DNA from: Tomocerus qinae | Taxonomy: Eukaryota > Arthropoda > Collembola > Entomobryomorpha > Tomoceridae | Direction: 5' to 3' | DNA: 64,000 nucleotides | NCBI GenBank assembly: GCA_020055645.1 | Contig: CM034546.1 | Location: 70,122,001-70,186,000 of the forward strand | In this document: piece by piece, positions 14,137-24,924 of the stretch | Numbering within the stretch: position 1 is the first letter of the stretch | Layout: each line of letters begins with the position of its first letter | The notes under the pieces: model-generated | Database searches by the model: none | What the model was told of the DNA's origin: nothing | Seen by the model: only the letters and a program-made list of their open reading frames with translations | Made by a program: the position numbers and the translations under genes

Positions 14137-14727
14137 CAGTGTACAAAATACCATTTACCACTTACCAAAGGTAAGTTGTTTTTAATGGTATTTAACGTTA
14201 AATACCACTACCTAAAAAGTAGTGGTAAGTGGTAAAAATGGTAAAAAATGGTAAAAATTGTTTCGTTTAAATTTTGTGTTTAGATTTTGAATAAAATTCG
14301 GTGCCAAAGTATGAAATACCTTAACAGCCTTTTGTAACAAATTGATAAGTTTTCCCCAATTATAGTTGGATTTAACCAATTTTGGCATTAATAGCCCTAA
14401 TTTGACGATTAAGAAATTAATTGCAATTAAATTGCCTTCATATCAATATTTATTTGGCGACACCAAATGCAATCTCGGTTTTAGTAACATTTATTTTATA
14501 ACTTTCGGTGAACAATCAAGTAAATAGTTTAATAATTAATTTAATGATTGGCTAATTGGAAATGTTTCATAGAAAATAAAGTTTTTTTAAACTTATGTTT
14601 TAGTAAATCTTGTGTATCTGTACCAACACGTCTAATCAATCGCTAAAATTTACCATTTTTACCATTAAATGCATTTTTACCACTGTGATGGTAAAAAAAC
14701 CTAAAAAGTGGTAAATTTTGTACACTG
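14137..14727. mobile_element. hAT-type MITE, family 1
   Basis: This 591-bp element begins CAGTGTACAAAAT and ends with the complement, ATTTTGTACACTG. It is flanked by the perfect 8-bp duplication ATTATGAT (14,129-14,136 and 14,728-14,735), the length typical of hAT insertions. Many copies of TGGTAAA/TTTACCA lie near both ends and may be transposase-binding sites. There is no transposase. It is nested in the loop of the foldback element, so it arrived later. A second copy lies at 59,397-59,988. Confidence 0.92.
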
Positions 14728-15225
14728 ATTATGATGGAACTCCTCATAAGTCATTGGGCAGACTTGAGTATGGATAAAGATGACAATTTTTGACAATTGA
14801 TAGTTTTCCTTTGGGGACGCTTTAAATCATGCATTTACGAAACCACACCCCAAGACTCAAGGGTTTGATGAACTGAAGGCACGAATTGTTGCCGAGGTTA
14901 GGTTGCAAGGATTGCTCCAATGCATCTCTTTAACAATCGATTTACTGCGAAATCCGAATTGAGGAGGTGGTAACATAGAGCATTAGTAAAATTGATGAAA
15001 TTAAGATATATGTAAAAATCCTATATTATTGTTTTAAATGACTAACCCTATTAACCATTTACATCTTACCATTTGCATTTTACATAAATACACATCGACT
15101 GTGTATATTAGACTTAAGTTTTTGTTGTTAACATTGATTTCCACATAAATCAGGCAATAAGACCAGGCATTAAGCTTAATGCCGAGTAAAATTAAGGCAT
15201 TAGGTTTAATGCCTAGGTCTAGGTT

Positions 15226-15312
15226 TAAAGCTTAAAGACTAGGTTTTAAGCTTAAAGACTAGTCTTTAAGCTTAAAGACTAGTCTTTAAGCTTAAAGACT
15301 AGTCTTTAAGCT
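15226..15312. repeat. 20-bp tandem palindromic repeat
   Basis: About four copies of AAGCTTAAAGACTAGTCTTT in the right arm of the foldback element. The unit is itself close to palindromic. The left arm lacks this expansion, so it arose in one arm after the arms were formed. Confidence 0.85.
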
Positions 15313-15494
15313 TAATGCCGGGCATTTTTAGGCATTAAGCTTATTGCTTAGGCATTATGCTTAATGCCTTAATTTACTTATTGCCGTTAACATATACATT
15401 ACATATGTTTGATACAGTTAAGCTTTCTTTATACTTATATTAAATTTTCCCATTTCATGTCTAATAAATATTTCATGTATCTAAAACATATCAA

Positions 15495-17066
15495 ATGTAT
15501 CAAAAGTGCTTGAATTTAGAAGACTATTTCTACCACTGTCAAAAGCAAACGATAAAACTAAGTAAACCTTTACTTTTGGTGATATACACATTAAGATCAT
15601 ACCGACGAACACAGCCAGTCTTAAATTGTTTCAGGATGACGACTGTAATTCTTCTGGATGCTTACAATCTGTATTTCTCGTGTTACAGCTCCATAGTCTG
15701 GGCGTCGCCATTCCAATGGAATCCTGTCACCAAAAGAATTTCCATCACCAAAAGTCGTTTTCAACTGTTAAACTGGTTATTATTTATTTTTGGTACTATA
15801 CTGCTCAACATGTACACGATAGTAACGTTGGTAGCTCAAGTGTTTAGGCCGACTCTCCACCTCGGCTATATTATTGTCTTCATCATGATAGCCATAACTC
15901 TGTCGTGGTCATTGTATTTTAATTGGATGCTTACATCTAATTACAATAATTTCATCCGATTAATGAATACACTCATCATTCAAGATACTCTTCTACTGGG
16001 TAACTATTAATTCATAATAACATGGGTATTACAATATGGCTTCTCTTTTCAGTGATCAATTGATCATATAGTTACCAGTTTTTTTAAAATTTAACGTAAA
16101 CCACATTATTATAGTTTAGAATTAGAATACCCTACACGGTATTGGGAATTCATGCATTTACAGTATAGGTCTTAGTGTTCTTTTAATAACTGGAAAATAT
16201 TGATTTTATTTTTTAATTTTACAGAAAAGTATATCTATGACGATGAAAAATGGGCATACAAGAGACTTACTCCGATGAAGGCTACATTACAATTTATTAA
16301 TGCGTCTGGCATAGTTACCGGAGTTCTCATGGGCCCGGCGGTATTCCTCATTCCATTCAATCATGTTCTACTACTCTTGGAAACACACCTGTCTTTCATC
16401 GATTTCTTGCCAACAAGAATTCTGATTTTCTTCATGACACCCATAGCAGGGGCAGGGATTCACGTAGTATCGTCTGTAATTTTAGGGATTCAATCAGGGA
16501 TAATATATACAAGCTTTCTTTTATTTTGGGCAAAAATTGTGTCTACGAAGATCAACCCAAAAATAGGAGCGTACAGGAAATCCAAACTTCATTTCAGGGC
16601 AAATCCGCAGGAAGCAATGGCGTTTTATCGAATGCTTCGTGTCATAAATATACATGTAAACTCTGAATTAGTCAACCGAATGAGTGCCGCTGCCTTATTC
16701 TCTGCTATCTTATTGCATATTTTGGAGAATTTCTGCACTATGAAATTTATTCGAGTTATGCCAATGCCTGTATATCTGATTTTTCCTATAGGAGCAACGG
16801 CAATGACAATTGTTGAGGCCACTTTGATTCCACTTGCAGCAACTGTCGATTCGGTAAGTTTAAATTTCCAGCGAGAATGGTCGAGATGTACCAACAGAAA
16901 TGTTGAAAAAAATTTTAAAGCCTGTCAAAAACTAAAGTTAAATATAGGCCCGTTTTTCCACCTTAGAAGGGGAATCACCTTAATAATCCTCCACAATATA
17001 GTCTCAAACTCAATTAATTTAAGTTTATCTATTAATGTTAACAATAATGTTATCCAAGGCTTTTGA
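15495..17066 (+). CDS. Gustatory-receptor-like chemoreceptor (intact)
   Basis: Two exons: 15,495-15,999 and 16,225-17,066. The phase-1 intron of 225 bp has donor CTG-G|GTAACT and acceptor TTTTACAG, and joining restores one frame of 448 aa. The protein is hydrophobic with about seven membrane segments, two in exon 1 (roughly residues 95-120 and 125-150) and the rest in exon 2. The C-terminal stretch ending in GPFFHLRRG plus the last membrane segment matches the copy at 49,430-51,558 (GPFFYLQRS). Length, topology and a phase-1 intron suit arthropod gustatory receptors, ligand-gated cation channels of sensory neurons; the usual C-terminal TYhhhhhQF signature is not clear. The ligand is unknown. 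The first ATG is used because it precedes the block shared with the 5' fragment at 21.3 kb. A more 3' terminal exon cannot be excluded. Confidence 0.72.
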
Positions 17067-17396
17067 AATGGTTCTTTATTTGTCATTTATCAAAATTTAT
17101 TTAATTAGGATATGTCATCCATGTCCATAATCACAATAATCAGTCCACATAATCATGTTTTTAATTTCTCTCTTGAGCCAGAGATATTGTAATATTCATC
17201 TACGTATATAAAGATAAAACTAAATAAATAAATAAGTTGCAAAATATAAATATAGCATCTGATCCAAAAGGAATTTGTTCTTGACATTGGTTAACCTGTC
17301 CAAACTCCAAACCAATTTTTTAGAAATATCATTCTATAATATAATCGTATACTGGAAAAAAATTACTTGACTATCTATGTTTGGTAGGAGAGCAAA
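17067..17396. other. 3' flank of chemoreceptor, no gene seen
   Basis: AT-rich sequence with several AATAAA-like motifs near 17,220-17,235 that could serve as polyadenylation signals for the gene ending at 17,066. No other feature was recognised. Confidence 0.4.
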
Positions 17397-17640
17397 GGGA
17401 ACCTGCATATATTACGTAACGTAAAATCCCTTCTCCTTGTGCAACGCAAGTGTTGACTGTACTACCTTGGGGCATCTTCTCCTCCCATCAACTGCGTACG
17501 TAATATATGTGTCGTAGTATAACCCGTCCCTCTCTATAACGGCGCCATTGTACTAGTATAACTGTTCCTTGACAGTTATACTAGGACAACCGATTCCGGG
17601 CTTTCAGTACAACGGTTCCATTCTTAAATACATTATAAAT
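17397..17640. repeat. Two adjacent dispersed inverted-repeat elements
   Basis: The first part (about 17,397-17,515) starts GGAACCTGCATATATTACG and ends CGTAATATATG; a fuller copy is at 47,285-47,410. The second part (about 17,515-17,640) contains the hairpin TAGTATAACTGT/ACAGTTATACTA and GGCGCCATTGTACTAG. It recurs at 44,625-44,745 in the same orientation and at 19,440-19,545 inverted. Neither codes for protein. These look like small MITE-like repeats. Confidence 0.65.
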
Positions 17641-18530
17641 CAGGAATTAATAAGATAATTGTTAATCATAAATTATAGAACAATTATTATGCTATTTTAT
17701 ACTACTAGGCGGTCACAGGGCCCAGGCCCTGTTAGAAATAAAGCTAGTGTGTATTCCGGGGCATATATTGTACGATGGGTAGAATGGATATACATAGATT
17801 TTTATGTTAATTCCAATTGACCCTTTCATGCTTTCTCATTAGGTGGAACAGGGCCAGAGGTACAGATTTTACGTTACATTGATAGAATCAAAAAATATTC
17901 CAAAACTTCGTCTTAGTACGGCCTAGGGTCAACCTTTTGTTCAGAAAGAGAATTTGGCTATTGGCAAATTACTCCGGTTACCCACCACATTTTTGACTCG
18001 GATACTTTTAATCACCATTTTACATATCGCCATCACTGGACCATTTTAAGGCCGACTTAGCCTTAATTAGCAATGTAGCGTCAAGCGATTAATTACAAAA
18101 TTGAGTGTTTTTTATTGTAATTTTAGCTCATCGCCTGACTAAGCGAGCTCATAGAACCGCACAGTCTGTCTGTACGTCCGTCCTTCTGTCCCCACGATAA
18201 CTTTCGAATGCAAAGACGGATATTGACCAAACTTGGCTAAAACGGTGGCTATATGGACCACTGACGATCCCTATTGATTTTGGGACAAATCGGTCCATTG
18301 GTTGCTGAGATACCGCGCGCTCACTTTTTTCATTTTGATAATCAAAGTAGAAAATGGGCATTGAAAGTTCAATTGCGTTTCCTATAAATTGTTTGCGGAA
18401 AATATTTCACTCCGCTCCTACTAAATTTATGATTTATTTTGATAGTCAAATATAACTTATTTTAAAACATTTTGATTTTGATAGTCAATTATGATATTGA
18501 TCTAATTTGAATTATTGTAGAATTTAGTAA
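17641..18530. other. Intergenic with a dispersed repeat
   Basis: No gene supported. Around 18,140-18,310 is a GC-richer block with CTGTCTGTACGTCCGTC followed by CGATAACTTTCGAA, the same style of motif as the repeat insertion at 24,925-25,501. A 70-codon frame across it is not credible. Confidence 0.5.
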
Positions 18531-18665
18531 TCAACAGATACGTATCTAGAAATTTGGTCAAGGGGGGGCGCAACCAAAAATGATGTTAAAAAGAGTAAAT
18601 TCTCTTTTTCTCAGATTGAGGGGGGCGCTGCGCCCCCCTCTACCCCCTACTGGATACGTGATTGG
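18531..18665. mobile_element. Short GC-tailed MITE (CACGTATCTAG family)
   Basis: Begins near CAGATACGTATCTAGAAA and ends near ACTGGATACGTGATTG, the ends being roughly inverted copies, with G-rich and C-rich runs just inside. Relatives: a fragment at about 26,165-26,230 and a fuller copy at 55,784-55,960. Too short to code. Confidence 0.6.
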
Positions 18666-19330
18666 TAATTAATCCTATTTCTACTATCATTCTACCAAAA
18701 ATGTGCACATGGTCACCTTTACTCAGGCGAGCTTCTGTTACGGCTTGCTGTAGGTTTTGTTCTCTACTCCTGTACTCGAAAAAGAGTAAAATTTGAACGT
18801 GAGTGCGTCCAGTGGGGGAGGGGGTGCAGCGTCCCTCTCAAAGTATCGTTACCTTATACCCCAGGTTAAAAATGTGACCCATGTGGGTGGCCAGAGTATG
18901 TTACCGATTGCCAGTATGCTATTTTAATATAAACATATTGACTCAGGCACCGAAATTGTCTTGCAACCTGCATAGTTGCTGTGGAAATCGGCCCTCGCCC
19001 CGCCCCCCAAAGTAGGAGGAGCTTACGTTATTATGAATAGTAGATAGAAAGGGTAGATGCTGTAAAGAGGGGCTAAGTGAGACAGTCTAAATGACATATG
19101 CAATTATTTCTTCATTTTTATTTAAATATTACCTGTCCATTTTTATCATAATATTGTTATAAATATTTAAATATTATCCACCCATTCACGCTGTCTTTTT
19201 ACAATCTTTGGATGACAACTGTCACACTATTTCATGATCTGCAATGTATTGTCGCGGTTTAGGTATAATGTGAGACTTGAAAGTCTCGAGGGTAGGTTAG
19301 GCTTGTTGATTGTATAAGAAGGTAATAAGC
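18666..19330. other. Intergenic, no gene seen
   Basis: Mixed composition with G-rich and C-rich patches near 18,810-18,830 and 18,990-19,010. No open frame or repeat that I could interpret. Confidence 0.4.
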
Positions 19331-19405
19331 TCGTGGTTAGCTCAGTTGGAAGAGCATCCGTCGCGTTTACCTGGAGGGCGGGGGTTCGAGTCCCTCAGCC
19401 GGGCT
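19331..19405 (+). tRNA. tRNA-like sequence (possible pseudo-tRNA or SINE head)
   Basis: TTAGCTCAGTTGGAAGAGC has the D-arm and A-box form of a tRNA, and GGGGGTTCGAGTCCCTC forms a T-arm with a perfect B box (GGTTCGAGTCC). The acceptor stem pairs poorly: only about four of seven positions match between CTCGTGG and AGCCGGG. The anticodon arm is unclear and there is no T-run terminator directly after. I think a decayed tRNA or the head of a SINE is as likely as a working gene, so the anticodon is not assigned. Confidence 0.4.
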
Positions 19406-19439
19406 ATACTTGTTACACAACCAACCGACAGCATTTAAT

Positions 19440-19545
19440 AATGGAACAGTTGTACTGAAACCCCGGGGGTCCATTGTCCTAGTATAACTGCCAAGGAACA
19501 ATTATACTAGTATAGTACAATGGCGCCATTACGACATATGTACGT
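19440..19545 (-). repeat. Dispersed hairpin repeat, inverted copy
   Basis: Reverse-complement relative of 17,515-17,640 and 44,625-44,745: CAGTTGTACTGAAACCCCG, TAGTATAACTG and TACAATGGCGCCATTA are shared. Non-coding. Confidence 0.65.
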
Positions 19546-19734
19546 TTCTTAAAAGCAAAAAATCAAAATGCGCATGCTCACTTCCTCTGAACAACCGAAA
19601 TGAATTGTTTCATAATAGTCAGCAATTGTCAGCAATCTTAACTGCGTGAAAGTTTACTTTCTAGTTTCGAACGAGGTCTTGCCGTAATAAGAAATAGTAC
19701 TGGCAAGGTATATTTCCTACAAATTCTTTTAATT

Positions 19735-19945
19735 TCACCAAAGTGATTTGAATGTTTCCAGGGCTCCGCCCTCAGGGACAAAGTGACGACATGCTCCAGA
19801 AAACTGGTTTCCCCAACCAGTTCTCCGAATCGAAATCGGGGGTAAAGTAGTTGGAAAGAACTGGTTGGAAGAAACCAGTTTTCTGGAGCATGTCCTCACC
19901 TTACCCCTGAGAGACGTAGCCATGGGACCAATCAAGGCATCTTGA
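19735..19945. repeat. Hairpin element
   Basis: The 23-bp arm at 19,789-19,811 (starts GACATGCTCCAGAAAAC) is repeated inverted at about 19,872-19,894, with a second inner pair AACCAGTTCT/AGAACTGGTT. Weaker outer pairing extends further, so this may be a small inverted-repeat transposon. Frames across it are by-products of the symmetry. Confidence 0.6.
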
Positions 19946-21270
19946 TTTTCACCTTCTACAAATCTACCTATGAATTTTTTTGAAATTGTGTTGTGAAAAG
20001 TCTTTTAATTGCTAACTTACTTAAGAAAATGAACTAAACTAAAAGTTAAGGCCAAAATAAAAAGTGTATAAAACTTAAAAGATATAAATACCTCTGAGTG
20101 TAAAATAAAGAAAACATAAATGGTCAAATCATAAAGTAGATTCTCAATCCTACTGATTTAATTATAAAAAGTTGCTACATAATTAGAATCATAATGTACC
20201 GACGCAGTAAAAAATATAATTGTCAAAATCAAATTGATATTTACAAACAAGTTAAGAAATGTTACAACATAATATGCTAGCTACGCCGAGATCTTTGTTG
20301 CCAACGGAACGAAGTGGATGGTCTGGAGAAGTTTTCCGGAGGACGAGTTGAAGACTTTGAGCTAGTGGTTCCTGGAATCGCAGACGCTGACTGTGAGGTG
20401 TATTGGCCAATCTGTATTGTGATTTTTGGGATCTGCTTATCTTTAAGCTGATAATTTTATGCACAAGTAAAACTAACAGTTCGTAATTTAACTAGCTTCA
20501 CTGATTAGGTTGTAAGGCTGCCAATGAAAAACTAGTGAGAGTGACTATTTTAGTACGTGTATGTCAACGTTTGTGTCAAACTATTTCTGACTATAATTTG
20601 TAACAATTTCTATCCAAACATCGTCCTAACCAAGCGATAGGAGTAAATGATTTTGTTACTAAAAAGCAGGAAAAGACTTATTCTTAACCTAATTTATTTT
20701 CCAATTCAACTTAATTCAAAATCTGGAAAAACTTCACACACACTCAAGATACGTACATTCGGTATGAAATGACGAAGCTTACTGACTACTATGAGCCCAA
20801 TCATAAGCATACACAACACACGATTGTAGGTAAGCACAAAACGTTTTACTTGGCAATTACAACTCAGCTTGCGCATGCGTTCACATTTGTATCATATTCA
20901 TTCTTTATCAAGCATTACATTTTAAACCTAATATTATTATTTTAGTTATTCAAGGCAAAAGACCAAACAATGATATTGCCACAGGTATCCACGCCCGAGT
21001 CCAAATGGGCGCCGATTAAGAGAGTTGTTCACCAGAACTTGGCTCCTCCCGCTCCTCACCTTCACCTTCAAGATGCAATGCAGATTAAAGTCCCTCACGA
21101 ACACAGTGCCCCTACATTCAACAAAAACAGTTCCAACCAATTAGATTATTTAAATAGAAAACAAAAAAAGAAAAAAAATAGTTACCTTTAATGTCGAAGG
21201 CGACTCCTCTCGGGTATTTCCTCGCGTAATTTTCCTTGTTTTCTAGTTTTCCTCGCGTTTCCCTAAATGT
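19946..21270. other. Intergenic, no gene seen
   Basis: No supported gene. A GC-richer stretch at 20,280-20,440 gives a 70-codon minus-strand frame without recognisable domains, and frames at 20,946-21,191 overlap on both strands. I do not call any of them. Confidence 0.4.
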
Positions 21271-21715
21271 GTATATACTATAGAGCATACCTGAAACAAA
21301 TACCCAACAGTGTGAAGTAGATATATAAAGTATCATCATGTGACAATAATCCTATATAGTTGATATATATATTTAGGTAGCTAAGTTTTCTATATTTGTT
21401 TAAATTAAATAATGTTCCTCTTTCATGTCTAATCAATCATTTATCTACCCAATATTTCAATAGTGTTGTCCTTATATAAGAATATTTCTACCACTACTAT
21501 TTAGTTCAAACGCCAAGACCTTTAAAACAAAACTTTATTTTCGGTGATTAAAGTATTAAGATCCTACAAACCAACACAGTAAGGTAGCTTTAGTTAAGTA
21601 ACTGTAGTACTTCTGGATGCTTATAAAGAGTATTTTTCGTGGTACAGCTCCATAGCCTGAGCGTCGCCATTCCAATGGAATCCTGTTACCAAAAGAATGT
21701 CCATCGCAAACAGTT
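21271..21715 (+). pseudogene. 5' fragment of duplicated chemoreceptor gene
   Basis: Matches the flank and exon 1 of the gene at 15,495. Upstream, CTGAAACAAA and GACAATAATCCTATATA correspond to 13,470-13,537. Further on, ATTTCTACCACT, TACTTCTGGATGCTTA and CCATTCCAATGGAATCCTG correspond to 15,520-15,735. Similarity stops near 21,710 and there is no second exon. The start region and reading frame are disrupted. Between the two matching blocks the copy lacks the ~1.85-kb foldback element, so it preserves the empty site. Confidence 0.85.
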
Positions 21716-22529
21716 TTAATTGACTTAGCAGCTTCCTAAGACAGTAGTTGTAAGTTCCTAAAAATATGTCATTTGAATGCTCAATCTTTTCGTAATATGG
21801 TTCCGATAACCACTGTTTCGTGCACTGGTTGTGAATTTGCGTTAGTTCCGTGTGTGGGGATGAATGGATGAACGATGAATGCTTGCACTAGATTTGTAAG
21901 ATCCAATGCAAAATGGCAAAAACTGTTGACCGGTGATGGCTAGCTAATTTCTGCAATGTGTGATGCGTACGGTAAATAAAATGTGTACAGTGGAAAAACT
22001 GAAATTCCTACAACTATTTATTTAACACTAGAAAAAAACACTCACAAATTAATTAGGGGTCTAGATGACCGAAAATGGCGTAATGTCAAAATTACGGAAA
22101 AGGTAGCACGAGGTAAGTGTGTACTAGAGACAGGAACAATCCAGAATGAAATTTGTGAAACGAATTGAATTGCTAAAGCAATGAGCTGAGCTTATATACT
22201 GCAGACCTTAGGAGTGCGGACGTTAGACCCCACTCACACTACTTCTACTACACTATAGGTAGGCTCTGCTTACCAACCAAAGACCACGTGCTCAGTAATT
22301 TACTGAGCACGTGGTACTTGGTCAGTAAGGAAGAGAAGAAGGAACAAACAAAAAGAATTACTACAGAATACTTTTCATAGGGATGAAACAAGTGCGTTTC
22401 CTACATACATTGAATAGAGGCACAAATACCTCTACAAACCTACATGGTACGTTTCGTACAACCACTCACTTAATAACAGAGCATGATTATGACACATTGA
22501 TGCGTATCAGAAGCAAAACTTAAAAATAA
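21716..22529. other. Intergenic with a perfect palindrome
   Basis: No confident gene. A 61-codon frame at 21,983-22,168 is unrecognised. At 22,283-22,315 there is a perfect 33-bp palindrome with 16-bp arms (ACCACGTGCTCAGTAA, one central base, then its complement) that includes CACGTG twice. Confidence 0.55.
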
Positions 22530-23725
22530 TAATATGTCACCAATTATTCAAGGCTATAATATTGTTAGAATGGATAGGAATTATAATAGAGGAGGCGGTA
22601 TAGCTATATTTCTTAAAGAAAAATTTAAACAAACAATGTATAATTTTAAAAACAAAAAGATAATTGACACGAATGATAACGTTGAAATTCTTGCACTAAA
22701 TGTGCAATTGAAGTCCAACAAATCATTTTGTGTCCTTTGCGTCTACAGATGGCCTGACTATAGTAAGCATTAAGGACTTTGAATATTTTCATTTACTCTT
22801 GACTGAATATTGTAATTGTACAAAAATGGTATATATAGTAGGTAACTTCAACCTAAGAGAGGCTTCTCTGCTAGAAGAATTTAAAAATTTAGTTCGTAAA
22901 TTTGATTTTGTCCACTTAATTGATAAACCAAAAACAGGTATTAGTATTCTTGATCTTGAAATAAGCGGAGGCGGGAAGCTCAACTGGTTGTCCCTTTTTT
23001 TAAGCACTACTCAATTATTAAATAAAATAAGCATTAATATTTAACTTTTTAAGTCATTAAAAAAATTTCTAGTACAATTCAAGCAATGTTAGCCAAATGC
23101 TTGAGAATCTTAATTTTGACTGTAATTTAAATGATAACCTAGATACATTAGTTGATAAGTTAACAGAAAACTTATTATTAGTGTTCAATAAATGCGCCCC
23201 AATTAAAACGGTTACCATTAAAGACAGAAAAAATCTATGGTAATCTCAAAAAATACTAAAGATCTAATTCGCGAAAGAGACATTTCATATTCAATATGAA
23301 AATGAAAAAATGATCCTGCAAATCTTAATCGTGATATTTTAAACTCTCTCAACAAAGATGTAAAATGGAGCATAAAAGTTGATGCTAAATGTGAATTAGA
23401 TCTTCGTATACAAAGGGAAGGTATATTTAAGTCAATAGATAAGCTATTGGAGAAAAATAATAATTCAAAAATTGAAATTGCGATGGATGCAGAGGATATA
23501 AATAACCATTTCACAGCAATTAGTACTACAAAAAACGCATCCGTTTGCAGTCTCACAAATCGCTATTCAAATGAAACACAAACGACTTTCAAATTAAATT
23601 ACGTAACAATACAAAGTTCATGCGAAGCTTTCAATGATCTTAAAAAGAAAACATCACATACCAAAGATTCGCTTAATCACTGTCCAATATTCTTTAACTA
23701 CGTAATGTTCTACCTACCGTATTAA
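22530..23725 (+). pseudogene. Degraded non-LTR retrotransposon (LINE) fragment
   Basis: Successive broken frames read like the apurinic-type endonuclease and linker of a non-LTR retrotransposon. RNYNRGGGIAIFLKE near 22,580-22,620 matches the conserved GGG(V/I)A block. YIVGNFNL near 22,835-22,855 matches the G-D-F-N block with the catalytic Asp changed to Asn. ILDLEISGG near 22,945-22,975 matches the later endonuclease block. The frame then breaks several times before a lysine-rich linker (23,220-23,560). No reverse transcriptase follows. It ends where similarity to F-box exon 2 begins, so both ends are missing. It probably belongs to the Jockey/CR1-like range, but this is not certain. Confidence 0.6.
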
Positions 23726-23754
23726 TGCATTTACAAGTATCTGGGACTCGAGGA

Positions 23755-24480
23755 CAAGGTATCGAAAAACCCGGGTTTTTTAGGAAAAAACTCTCGACCC
23801 CGGGTTTTTTTGGGTTTAAGGGTTTTTTGTATAACTATAGGTATAAATACAAGCATATACATACCATATATGAAAACTACAGCTGACAACAACAACAACC
23901 GTGTCAACTACTATTACTTACGTCAATGAAAAGAAAAATTAAAGCATAAAAGTTTAATTTTATTATGTTGTAACGTAGCAAATGCAGTATTTTTGTGAAC
24001 ACATACATTATTATTACTGTTTGATAGCAACTAGTGAAATATTAAGCATTATAATATTTTACTGATTATATTGACTTTATGAAATTATTCCTTTGTTAAT
24101 TTGAAGCTTCAATTGCAAAGCATTACAGTAATGATTATGTAAGTGATAAATAGAAATTATGTGTACAACAATATTATAAACATAATCTTCACAATGCAAT
24201 GACTAAAGTATACATAAAACGAATGTTATTATTATAGTCCTCACATTACGATACATTAATTACGCGTAGAAGTGTAGAAGCTATATTTGTTTCCACCTGA
24301 TTGTGCATTTGTTTACATTTTTGAATTGAAATTAGTATGTATTGCGTATCTAGATGGAGCTGTAGTGCACATTTTTGTATGTTTTGTAAAAAACCCAATA
24401 AACCCGGGGGGTTTTAAGTAAAGCGGGTGGGTTTTTTGTCAAAAAACCCCAACCCATAAAAAACCCGACCCACAACCCTG
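23755..24480. mobile_element. hAT-type MITE, family 2 (CAGGGTT ends)
   Basis: This 726-bp insertion is flanked by the perfect 8-bp duplication CTCGAGGA (23,747-23,754 and 24,481-24,488). The uninterrupted F-box copy B has CTCGAGGATATTAAG at the same place (27,855-27,869). The left end begins CAAGGTATCG and then AAAAACCCGGG; the right end read inward is CAGGGTTGTGGGTCGGG. Runs of AACCCGGG/CCCGGGTT lie close to both ends. No transposase is present. Another copy lies inverted at 56,021-56,700. Confidence 0.92.
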
Positions 24481-24924
24481 CTCGAGGATATTAAGAATTG
24501 TCGACTTGTATCCCGTGAATGGAATTGGAACTCGAAATTGGTTCTTAGAGATCGATCGAAGATTGTCACAACAAATGGGAAAAGGGACGGTCGCAGTTTC
24601 ATCATTTCAGGGTTTTTAAAAGATATTCCATTTCAGGCGTTTGCAATAACGAACTATGATAAGAAAATTTGCCGTTTTCAACCAAGTTGGACACTAAGCA
24701 AGTTGAATAAATTCTTTGAAAGTCAACAATATAATGTAAAAGAATTAGAGTTATTTGAACATGATGATGGAAATACATTTGGCAAGTTGGAGATTACTCC
24801 ATGGATATCCAGATCTCCGATGACAAAACCAAATGCGAAATACAATACAAAACTTTTACTATGCAATGATAGTGACAGTGACAAACGTACTATATCAGTT
24901 TCATTATCATCTCTGTTGTTTATT

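Larger units (their letters stand above)
13539..15392. mobile_element. Foldback element with long inverted arms
   Basis: The ends are inverted copies: GTTAACGGTAATAAG at 13,540 and its complement ending at 15,391. The inverted similarity runs about 400-500 bp inward on each side, to near 13,930 and 14,880. The arms are rich in the short palindrome GGCATTAAGCTTAATGCC. The loop contains a separate hAT MITE (14,137-14,727). No transposase frame was found. The paralogous chemoreceptor 5' flank at 21,285-21,420 lacks this block, so it is an insertion. A clear target duplication was not found at the borders. Parts of the right arm and loop resemble 32,140-32,460. Confidence 0.75.
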
